Below, piece after piece: positions 12,722 through 23,095 of a stretch of 64,000 nucleotides of DNA (position 1 is the stretch's first letter; each line of letters opens with the position of its first letter). Source of the stretch: Macrotis lagotis (lineage: Eukaryota > Chordata > Mammalia > Peramelemorphia > Peramelidae); assembly GCF_037893015.1 (NCBI RefSeq), contig NC_133660.1, positions 288,521,078 to 288,585,077 on the forward strand, written 5' to 3'. A program made the translations under genes and the position numbers. A model generated the notes under the pieces. It saw only the letters and a list, made by a program, of their open reading frames with translations, was not told where the DNA came from and searched no databases.

Positions 12722-14529
12722 TAAATATGTTTTAATTGCTCTTCTTGCTCTCATTATTTTAAGTTTCATAAATGATAAAGATAAAAACATTAATAGTAAA
12801 TAATTTCTGAAAATATCATATAAGTCGGGTGTATTGGGAGAAGGACATTTTTTGATTTGCTAATGTGAAGGCAGAGACTGATGGCTACCTGGAGCTTTTG
12901 AGCTCTGAGCTACAGTGTGACTCAAAACAAATGAGCATCTGAACTAAATCTTTTGACAATATGAACCTTATTTAGGATGGGGGAATAGGCAAACTGGCAC
13001 AAACCAGAAATGAAACCAGTCAAAGTCTGCACTTTCAATCTAAGTAAAGCAGGGAGATCCAGACTAAAAATAAAAAAAAATACAAAAAAAGAGGAATGTG
13101 ATTCCAAAGATGATTAAAATAAGCCCTGTTACATTTAACAATCATTCGCATAATTGAAGTACTTCTATTTGTTATTCTGCAAATTCAGAATTTAAGTCCA
13201 CTAAATAACTATACTAGGATCAGAATATGAGCAGTTTTAATATTACACATCAAGAATATTTTTGTGTGTTCTTGCTTTGAATGGTGAAGTCTTAGACAGT
13301 AGTAGCTCGAAGCACAAACAGTTATTAAGATAATCATTGTATGAACATTGGTAACACAATATTCCTCCTTCCCATAAGTCTGAGCTTCACTGTCCAACAA
13401 TCCTGCATAGCATCTGTGGGGAAGAGGTACACACAAAAAAGTCATCGTGTTGTGGCTGTTTGCAAACACAGCTGATCTTGCCAACTCACTTCTCAGACTG
13501 GTCAGTGTGCTTTTTAGGGATAAGCTCATCCACATCATCCCTAGTTGCACGATTTCCGCTGGGAAGTTTAGTTGTCAAGGCTACCTTGGACTGTTTCTAT
13601 TCTTAACTCATCTTCTCAGAATCAAACCTGATTTCTTCCTCACTCACAGAACTCTAATACAGAATGTCCCTGTCTCTGCTAATTGAGTCTGTTCCTTTTA
13701 AAATATGTTTCTCCTTTGACAAGTTCTTATATTATAGAACACTATCATTATTAGCTCATTAGAAGGAATGAAAAATAGAGAAATCCACATATACCCCTTG
13801 CTGTGTCTGGAACAAAGAACATATTCTTCCTCAATAATAAAGTTTTACTTCCATCAGAAAATCCCTATTCAAATGCTAGAGTTCACACACAGCATTCCTC
13901 AAATTTGTCTCCTGGCTCCAGTGAATTATTTAGATAATCTTTTCCCACTATTTGAAAACTACCAAAGCACAATGGAATGACTTCTAATTCCATCAAACTT
14001 ATTTGAACGATGCACCTATTACAGAAGTCAAAGAATAAGAGAAATAGTTTAAATTCAATTTTGAATTTTCTTAAAGATTTGAGGCACTTTACATGCTTAG
14101 AATAACTATTACCAAGGGCTCTGCTAATTACTCCCTCATGTTCTCTAAATATCATCAATTTGTCGAGGAGAAATCAGTCTATCACGGATCCTTTGAGCAA
14201 TCCCCAAGGGCTACTGCACACCAAAAACTGAAATGCAAAAAAGTTAGAAAATGCTAAATAAAGGCTACCTTCAATGGTCTCTCATAGAAAGCTCCATGAA
14301 GGTGGTGACAATTGAACTGAATTTTTAAATAGAAGCATATTCTAAATAGACAAAATTGATAATAGTAAGTCTGGGTATTTAAAAGTATAACTATGAAAAA
14401 AACTAAGTGAAAAGTCAATGGTTGTTACTGGAAAATAATCCTATCATCAAAAAGGATTATCAATGAATTTTTTTTTGCCCAATTAGGTGATTAATTTTCC
14501 TTTCACAATATATAGATTTCTCCTAGAAT

Positions 14530-14533
14530 GTAT

Positions 14534-14573
<40 letters not shown>
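14530..14573. repeat. (TA)n microsatellite
   Basis: About 22 uninterrupted TA dinucleotides downstream of the unit 1 OR pseudogene. Confidence 0.95.
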
Positions 14574-14577
<4 letters not shown>

Positions 14578-14710
14578 TGAATGGGTTTTGTTTAAATGAA
14601 ACAATTATACAACCTCAATATTTTGGTACTTTATATTTGTATTTATAGTCAAAATATCAACTATTAGCTTCACTTTTCGATTAGTTGTGTTACCTTATTC
14701 ATGTATTTTC

Positions 14711-15677
14711 TCATTCTTCCATCATCTCACTTTTTAATTTTTTCAAAAATGGACTTATCCTTGGAAAAAAGACTGTTTTGATTATCTTACCCAGTGTTAT
14801 CTTCATCTTCATGTTCCTTAGACTATAAATAATAGGGTTTCTGAATGGAGGCAATATATTGTGTAAGTCATTGAAATAAGAAGATTCTGGACAGGTGAAT
14901 TGTCTGACATAAGTCCAAACACTGTGGCCATCCAAGCAAGAAGGAAAAGGTATACAAGGTTTTGTAGCATCCTTCCACAGAAGGCATTTTAAATACTGTG
15001 GAGAAGATATAAGTATAGGATATAATTAAATAAACCAACACACAATAAAACAAAAGTTGAACTAGTGGCAAGGAGGACATACTCAGCATCATGAACTTCA
15101 GAATTTGAAATTTTTAAGACATGAGGGGCATCACAAAAAAAAAAAACTGATGGATCATATTGGAACCTGAGAAAGGCAAATGGAACATGTTCCCTGTATG
15201 GAGAGCTGAATAGACCAGCCCAGTCACCCACAAATCAATTGTCACCAAAAGACACCGGAATGGTGTCACAATGACTCCATAGGGCAAGGGGTGGCAGATG
15301 GCCACAAAACGGTCATAGGACATAGCCACAAGCAAAGCAAATTCTGTTGCAGCAAAGAAGAGAAAGAAGAAAACCTGAGCAACACAACCAAGCAAAGAAA
15401 TGGATTCATTGCCTATTAGGAAATTCACAATGAATTTGGGAAGAGTGACTGAGATGCAGGCAAGATCCCACAGGGATAAGATACTTGGAAAAAAATACAC
15501 TGGAGAATGAAGGTGCAGGTCACTGACAATAGCAGTGATAGTGAGGAAATTAGCCATTCAGGCTTCAATATATATCAGCAAAAAAAAAAAAAAAAATACA
15601 GCATGTAACACCTGAAGTTCTCAAATGCTGGAAAATTCCATAAGGAAGAATTCCATGGTGGTGGTGCAATTTTTCAT
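14711..15677 (-). pseudogene. OR14 pseudogene, unit 1
   Basis: Degenerate paralogue of the intact receptor at 56694-57677, same strand and same position in its duplication unit. The start ATG is at 15677. Recognisable blocks in order are LHSPVYFF, the SLLGCVAQVFFF helix-3 segment, MSYDRFVAICHPLPYG, LHTGNMFHLPFSGSNMIHQ, TYIFSTVFKMPSVEG and NPIIYSLRNMKMK. Visible lesions are an in-frame TGA at codon 19 (15623-15621), a long adenine run at 15580-15596 (T-run on the gene strand) with loss of frame and damaged helix 1, another A-run at 15135-15146 that removes the FFCD cysteine and shifts frame, and further frame changes near 15000 and 14930 that scramble helices 5-6. It cannot encode a receptor. 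The clean remnant of about 147 residues (15557-15114) is not evidence of a working gene. Confidence 0.93.
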
Positions 15678-16220
15678 GTCTTCTGAGGTCCTTTAATTAT
15701 TCTTGAAATAATGTGGATAGAAAATATTGAATTCTAAAAGGAGACCATAGAAGCACTTTATTACTTTATTGCATAAAAAGACCATGGACTTAAATCTATT
15801 TTAGAGTTGCTTTTAGAGAGGCACTTTAGAGAGGCAATCAGACCATGTTAAAATGTCATAGTATGACTTATGCACACTCAAAATATGTTATGCATTCTCT
15901 CATCATCATAATAATAATAATTCATGAGATCTATGGTTTTCTCAAATGTGAGAAAATCTTGAAAATTCAGGGATTATCAACTAATTATAGTCTTGAGGGT
16001 CAAGAACTTGGAAGATTTGTGATGTGAAAACAGGATCATAAAAGTTTCTGTCAAAATTTGGATTTGAACATAGTTCTTCCTTTCTACAAGGTCATTGCTC
16101 TTGCCACTGTCATGGGGCCTGTTAAACAAGAATGTTTGTGATTATAGTGATATTTAGATTATCACAAAACATGTTCACAATAAATTAGACTTCAAAACAC
16201 TAACTCCATTGAAATTCTTT

Positions 16221-16365
16221 TTAGTTTTTGCAAGGCAAATGGGGTTAAGTGGCTTTCCCAAGGGTACACAGCTAGGTAATTATTAAGTATCTGAGGCCAG
16301 ATTTGAACTCAAGGACTCCTGACCCCAGGGCAGGTGCTCTATCCACTGCACCACCTAGCCACCCC
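16221..16365 (-). mobile_element. WSINE1-type SINE in unit 1
   Basis: Flanked by ATTGAAATTCTTT (16208-16220) and AATGAAATTCTTT (16367-16379). The same sites in unit 2 (about 34625) and unit 3 (about 58168) hold a single uninterrupted GAAATTCTTT and no SINE. Confidence 0.93.
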
Positions 16366-16496
16366 CAATGAAATTCTTTAAGTGAATTCTTACCTATAAA
16401 CCTAATATGGGGCAGAGCATGTTTTATCTCACTTTAATAAAAATTTGTGCAGATTATGCCAATCTGCTAATCTGAAGTTCCTTGAGCTAGAGGGGG

Positions 16497-16695
16497 TATC
16501 TGTTTATGAAGAAAAGGACAATGAGAGCAACAGTTAACATTTACCTGGAACTATTTTACAAACATCATTTCATACATCAAACAAACTCTGTGAGATGCTA
16601 CAAGTATTCTACTCATTTTATGGATGAAAAATTGAAGCTCACAGATATTAAATGACTTGACTGCATTTACAGCTACTGTATTCTAGAGAAAGGAT
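16497..16695 (-). mobile_element. MIR, copy in unit 1
   Basis: Old MIR core (TTTATGGATGAAAAATTGAA, AAATGACTTGACTGCATTTA) preserved at the same place in all three units. Confidence 0.75.
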
Positions 16696-16975
16696 TTAAG
16701 GATTTAACTTAAGAATTTAATTCAAATTTGCTTTGTCATAATGACTTTCTAAGGTGCAAACATAAAATGGAGATCAAATATGAGAACTGCAACACCCACA
16801 AATTTTCCATTCTGAAATTGAATATTAAAAAAGTAAAATACAACAAAAAATGCAACCAAACAAAGAAATCCCCCCCAAACAAATCTAGTACCTGAGTGTA
16901 TTTGTGACATTTCTCCTTTCAAAAGTATGTTTTTTTCTTCTTCAAATCATCAGTGCTTGATTGCACCCATAGCTT

Positions 16976-17040
16976 TTCTCTCTCTCTCTTTCTTTCTTTC
17001 TTTCCTTCCTTCCTTCCTTCCTTCCTTCCTTCCTTCCTTC

Positions 17041-17091
<51 letters not shown>

Positions 17092-17094
17092 TCG
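16976..17094. repeat. (CTTT)n(CCTT)n(CTTT)n microsatellite
   Basis: A tract of about 115 bases of pyrimidine tetranucleotides: CTTT, then CCTT, then CTTT again. It abuts the SINE at 17094 and probably grew from its A-rich tail. The long frames across it in several phases are low-complexity artefacts. Confidence 0.95.
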
Positions 17095-17227
17095 CAAGTC
17101 AGTGGCGTTAAGTGGCTTGCCCAAGGCCACATAGCTAGGTAACTATTAAGTGTCTGAGGCCCAATTTGAACTCAGGTACTTCTTATTCCAGGGCCGGTGT
17201 TCTATCCACTGTACTACCTAACTGCCC
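17094..17227 (-). mobile_element. WSINE1-type SINE in unit 1
   Basis: GCAAGTCAGTGGCGTTAAGT, CACATAGCTAGGTAACTATT, GTTCTATCCACTGTACTACC. Its tail is the adjacent microsatellite. Units 2 and 3 lack it. Confidence 0.9.
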
Positions 17228-18735
17228 CTTGATTTTCTTTATCCTCACTAAATTGTTTTTCTGTTGTTATACGGAATTCTCATATAATGGTGAGGCAGAG
17301 TTGAAACTTTACCATGTAATGCCACTAGATTTTCTGAAATATTTTTTTTCAACCTGAGATGAGTGGAAATATTCTGCCTGTTGTCCTTTGGAGAAATGTT
17401 TCTGCAGTCTCCAGAGGAGACAAGTTTATGAACCAATTCTGTTTATGAACCAAATCTTATCAGCAGTAGATTCTCTGAGTATAGCACATTAATGTAGAGA
17501 TCCTTTTATTAATAATATGGAGAATGGAGTTCACCCCTTAATCCTACACAATCCATTAAGACTTTTGTACTTCCTGAGTTCTTCCATGTAACCATTCATC
17601 TTGGCCAAAATGCAAGTACATTTAAATAAGTTTCTTTTATGTCTTCTTTATAAGAGAGCTTGATCATCAAGGAAAAAAAATCTAATATACTGAAATATTC
17701 ATATCTCTCCTCTCTGCATGTATTTATGCATACATACATATATATATAAATCTTCCTATACAGATGTAATTATTTCTTATACATAACAATATATGAGGCT
17801 TTGGGGGATACTTACTGATATTCTATTGGTATATCTATGTATAATATATATATATACACACATACATATATGGATGGATATATATATGTGTGTATAAAGA
17901 TGAAGATAATATGAAATTATAATAGTTTTGGTGAAAAAATGTATATATATGCAAATATATGTAGGTACTAATTGAATAAAAGTAGATATTTTGGAGTAGA
18001 AACTGTCATACTTTTTGTCATATAAATATCTTTATCAGTTTATTAAATGGGTAAAATCATAGTAAAATCTATGCTTTGGCAAGTCTCAGGTAGCTGAGTA
18101 ATGAATGGACTGGAATGGGAAGTCATAAGGCAGGGATAACAGTCAAAAGGATATTACAATAGAAATTATTTTAAGTTAGAAATTTTAGCCTCAAGCAGCA
18201 GACATTCTATTGGATTTGGGAAACAATATACAAAACCAAAAGCATGATTAAAGTACATATGCAGTTAATGATATGAGGATTAATGTGTGCCTATATGGAA
18301 CCTTATGGAGGCATGCACATGGTTATATGTATTTATATCAATCAAGACAATTTACGCTATGTATATATGATCAAATACCTATGCGTGTGCATATGCACGT
18401 ATATAGAAGATATGTTCTTAAGTATATATGCATATATCAGTTTTTACATTGTGTATCCACAAATATGTTTATATTAATATCTATATCCTTATCTATCTCT
18501 TTCATAAGATTCTTGAAAAAAATAATTCCCAAATGAAAACAGAATTCTTGACTTAAAAAACACATGTGCATGATAGATACACATGATAAACATGATATAC
18601 AAAGTATGATATATACAATATGCCTATATATCTTATCTATGTATATATGATACATATATATTTATATCTATGTTACAGGTTCATGTTATAATAACAATGA
18701 AATATTGCTATAAATCCCTATTTCTGTACAATCAC

Positions 18736-18769
<34 letters not shown>

Positions 18770-19170
18770 CACATAAATTTGCCCCATTCAGCAAGCTTTT
18801 GTGAGATCACTTTCCTGACTGATAGTGAGAAATATTGCAGAGACTTCTGAATTAACATATTTAGGAACTTATTAACCCTAAGTTTTTCTTAACAGAATTA
18901 ATAGCAGCTAATACCTGGGAATGTCAGTGATTATTGGGACAGGAGAACCAAGAGGGATTTTCCAATCATATTTATATCAATTTCTATAAATATCCATGAA
19001 TAATACAAGTACATAGATTTATGTGTTGATCCAGAATTAGAACAGGTATCACTTATACCAAAGAGGCAGGGATGGTTCAATATTAGGAAAACACTCAACA
19101 TAATTGTACACATCAATAGTAAAACCAACAGAAATTATATGATTATCTGAACAGATGCTGTAAAAGTCTT

Positions 19171-19319
19171 TTTTGTAGGTTTTTGCAAGCTAATGGTGCT
19201 AAGTGGCTTTCCTAAGGCCACACAGCTAGGTACTTATTAAGTGTCTGAGGCTGGATTTGAACTCAAGTACTACTGATTCCAGGGCCAGTGCTCTATCCAC
19301 TATGCCACCTAGCTGCCCC
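19171..19319 (-). mobile_element. WSINE1-type SINE in L1
   Basis: Flanked by TGTAAAAGTCTT (19159-19170) and TGTGAAAGTCTT (19320-19331). Confidence 0.93.
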
Positions 19320-19830
19320 TGTGAAAGTCTTTGATAAAATACAACATTCATTCCTATTAAAAAAAACCCCCACTAGAACGTTTAGGAATAAATGGAGTTT
19401 TCCTTAAATTAATAAATAGTATCCATCTAAAACCATCAAAAATATTATGTATAATGGGAATAAACTCAGAGCATTTCATGGGTGAAACAAGAATGCCTAT
19501 TATCACCATTATTATTCAATATAGTAGTAGAAATGGTAACTGTGGCAATAAGATAAAGAAATTAAATGAATCAGAATTAGCAATGAGGAAGGAAAGCTTT
19601 CACTCTTTGCAAATGATATAATGTATTCTTAGAGAACCAGAGAAAATTATCTAAAAAAACTTCTCGAAACTATTAACAAATTCAGCAAAGTAGCAGAATA
19701 TAAAAGAAACCTACATAAATCATCATCATTTCTATATCTGAACAAAAAAAGTCAAGAGCAAGAGATAGAAATTCCGTTTAGAGTAACTATAGACAGCATT
19801 AAATACTCAGTAATCTAACTGTATGAATAC

Positions 19831-20249
19831 TGTGTGGGACAAATGCCACTTAAATAAATTTCAGAGATGTCTCAGGGTGTGAAGAGAAAGCTTTATTCAT
19901 TTCTCCAGGAACAGCCTCAGTGAATTCGAGAGAGACTGAGTCAAAGGCAGAGGATCCAAGAGTCATTTTTATCCTAATGCAATCCTTCCCCACTGATCCA
20001 TTCTCATTAGTTAAGAATGTGGCCTTTACAGTCTAAATGTGTAAGCTAATTTAAATAATCCAAACAGAAAAATATGTCTCCTTCCTGAAGATTCAGTAGA
20101 TAAAAAACAAAAGTCAATTTGCCTTCACATTTGGGTTCTACTAACATTCACTAGCATCTCACAAGTTGTTTGTCAGGGGAAGAGGGCCAGAAGAGACAGT
20201 TCTAATTTATGATATTCTACTGAAGAAATCTCAGACTTTATCCCACTCA
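19831..20249 (-). mobile_element. Solo LTR of an endogenous retrovirus
   Basis: A block of about 419 bases interrupts an L1 ORF2 fragment. It has inverted TGTGTGGGA / TCCCACTCA ends, and on the minus strand an AATAAA signal followed by a short R/U5-like stretch before the terminal CA. No internal retroviral sequence lies next to it, so it is read as a solitary LTR left by recombination, an old fossil. A clear flanking duplication was not found. The family is not identified. Confidence 0.6.
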
Positions 20250-20928
20250 ATTCAATTATAAAGCGCTTCTCACCCAAATAACGTCAGATCTAAATAATTG
20301 GAATAATTTCAATTGCTCATGGTTAGGTCAAGCCAATACAATAAAAATGACAATTCTACCCAAATTAAATTGCATATTTAGTGCCAAAGCAAGCAAACTA
20401 CCAAATGACTACTTTACCGAGCTAGAAAAAAATAGTAACAAAATTCATCTGGAGCAACAAAAGGACAAGAATAACAAGGAAACAAAATATACAGGAAGGT
20501 GGCCTAGCTCTGCCAGATCTAAAACTATAATATAAAGCAGCAGTCCTTAAAATTGCCTGGTACTACTGGTTAAGAACTAGAATAATGGACGAGTGGATTA
20601 GGATAGGTTCAAAAGAAAGCACAGTAAATGAATACAGCAATCTACCATTTGACATGAGCTTCTGGGATAAGAACTCACTATTTGATTAAAAAAAATTTGT
20701 TGGGAAATCTAGAAAGTAGAATGACAAAAAGTAGACGTTGACCATATCTCACAATCCATACCAGAATTGGGTCAAAATGCTCACAGGATGTAGACATAAA
20801 GAGTGACACCATAGATAAATTAACAGACCAAAAAAAACTATCAGAGCTATTGAAAGGATATATATTTATGACCAAACAAGAATTAGGGTACAGTATAAAC
20901 GGCAAAATGAATGATTTTGACTATATTA

Positions 20929-23095
20929 AATTGAATTATTTTTTCAAATGCTTGATATAGAATTGCAATTATTTGCTCTCTAAATGATTTGTTGAATTCA
21001 CTTGTAAGTCCATCTGGTTGTAGTTTTTTCTGAAGGAGTCCATTGATGCTTTGATCAATTTCTCTTTCAGAAATGGGTTTGAGTATTTCAATTCCTCTTC
21101 TATTGATTTGGACCATTTATATTTTTGTAAACATTACTTTTTCATACATTTTCACATTTATTGGCTTATAGTTGGACAAATTAGATCCAAATTATGTCTT
21201 TAATTTCTGACTTATTTGTGGTGAAGTCATCCTCTTCATTTTTCATATTAATAACTTGGTTTCTTTCTTTGTTTTAGTCAAATTAATTTAAATGATTGGA
21301 TATTTTATGTTTTCCTTCATAAAAGAATGTCTCAGTTCTATTTATTAGCTCAATAATTTTCTATTTTTCGCTTTTATTAGTTTTCCTTTGATTTTTACAA
21401 TTTCTAGTATGCAATTTAATAAGAGATTTTTAATTTGTTCTCTTCTATTTTTGGTAGCATGCCAAATTCATTGACCTCTGCTTTTTCCATTTTATTGATA
21501 TAAACATTTAGAGATGCAAAATTCCCCCTGTTAATGGTTTTGGGTACATTCCAAATGTTTTGACATGATGTCTCATCATTACAATTCTCTTGGATGAAAT
21601 TATTAAATATATCTGTGACTTGTTTTTGGATTTACTCATTCTTTAAAATTAGGTTAATTAGTTTCCAATTAATTTTATTTTCTATTCCCATGAGCCTTTA
21701 TTACATGCAACTTTTATGCATCATGATTGGAAAGGCATGCATTTAATATTTTGGTTTTTTATGCAATTGATTGAGATTTGTATGCCCTAATACAAGGGCA
21801 ATTTTTATTTACCACAGAGAAGAAGGTATATTCAATTTTCTCCAAAGTCTGCCATATCTACTCTTATTAAAACTCTATTCACCTTCTTAACTTCCTTCTT
21901 ATTTATTTTGTGGTTAGATTTTTGTAATTATGAGAAAGAGAACCTGAGGTCATCAATAAACATTTGCTATGGGGCAGCTAAGTGGTGCAGTGGATAGGGC
22001 ACCGGCCCTGTAGTCAGGAGTACCTGGGTTCAAATCCAGTCTCAGACACTTAATAATTACCTAGTTATGTGGCTTTGGGCAAGCCACTTAACCACATTGC
22101 CTTGCAAAAACTAAAAAAAAAAATTGCTATGTCTTCTTGTGATTCATTTAGTTTCTTCTCTGCATGCTATACTGCTTGATGAATAATGTTTAATATTGAT
22201 ATTACTTCATTATGGAAAATTTTATAAAGATATAGTTTCCTTCTATATCCCTTTTAAATAAGAACTATTTTTATTTTTACTCTGTGTGATATTGGGATTA
22301 CTACTCCCCCCCTTTTTTAACTTGAGCTTAAGTATAATATACATTGATAATGTCATTTCCCTTTACCTTATGGGTATCTCTCTTCTTTACCTGTGTTTCT
22401 TGTAAACAGCATTATTATATGATTCTGCTTTTTAATATATTCTGCAATATACTTCTATTTTATAGGAGAGTTCATCCCATTGATAATCAGAATTATGATA
22501 ACTATCTCTTTATTTCCCTCCATCCTATCTTTCCCCATTTGTCCTGTTCTCATTCCTTCTCCCATACCCTTACCAATGTTTTAATTTTAATTGATGTCTC
22601 CCTCAATCTTCCCTCCCTTCTATTAGCTCCCTTCACTTTTCTTCTCCCTTTTTTCTTTACCCTTTTTCCTCCACTTTTTCTTCTATCAGACATTCCTTCT
22701 CTGACTTTCCCCTTCTCTGCCTACTTCCCTTTAAGGTAGGGTAAATTTCCAAATGTGATTGGGGAATATATACTATTTCCTCTGAGCCAAATCTGCTAAG
22801 AGTAAGATTTTCTGAATGCTCAGACACTTCATTCATTAGCTCTTCTATAAAGGGTTCTTTGTGCCTCTTCATGTGATATCATTAATCATCTTATGCCCCA
22901 ACTTCTCCCAGTATGATGTATTTTTTCATGTAATTGTTTTATTCTTGTCTTGTATACACACATAATCTAAGTATATTCCTTCCTAGTGTCCAAATGTAAT
23001 TATATTTCTCAAGTATAAGTATCACATCAAAATCAACTTATACCCACAATCATTGTCTAAGCATGCTCCTTTCAATTATCTTATTATAATGGAAT
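20929..23095 (-). mobile_element. L1 fragment, minus strand
   Basis: The reverse complement encodes an ORF2-like PDGLTSEFNKSFREQ segment (near 21000). Further upstream on that strand come the ORF2 front and the region between the ORFs (22740-23090), which resembles 41060-41560. It joins the plus-strand L1 at about 20928 with the two reading in opposite directions. Contains a SINE. Confidence 0.75.
21973..22122 (+). mobile_element. WSINE1-type SINE in L1
   Basis: GGGGCAGCTAAGTGGTGCAG to a poly-A tract. TTTGCTATG before and ATTGCTATG after are a short target-site duplication. Confidence 0.9.

Larger units (their letters stand above)
12330..19060. repeat. OR14 duplication unit 1
   Basis: The first of three diverged copies of one segment. 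It aligns by eye with unit 2 from the phrase around 12360-12440 (unit 2: 29050-29130) through the OR locus, the MIR, and the AT-rich block at 17900-18900. It breaks off at about 19060, where L1 sequence begins. Private insertions are SINEs at 12555-12721, 16221-16365 and about 17094-17227. The boundaries are by-eye and accurate to about 100 bases. Confidence 0.8.
19061..20928 (+). mobile_element. L1 ORF2 fragment, plus strand
   Basis: Begins inside the reverse transcriptase, where the translation resembles KEAGMVQY..ENTQHNCTH, and runs to a MNDFDYIKLN-type segment. It has no 3'UTR or tail and is full of stops. It holds a SINE (19171-19319) and the solo LTR (19831-20249). Its left end cuts off duplication unit 1. 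Confidence 0.85.

Noticed and set aside
13209-13550. 113-codon minus-strand frame
   Set aside because: The matching region of unit 2 (about 29840-30110) does not keep the frame, so it is not conserved coding sequence.
16927-17142. Open frames of SFLPSFLP and KERKKERK repeats on both strands
   Set aside because: They are translations of the CTTT/CCTT microsatellite.
22344-22739. 131-codon plus-strand frame with hydrophobic segments
   Set aside because: It is the antisense of L1; T/C-rich antisense DNA gives spurious hydrophobic peptides.
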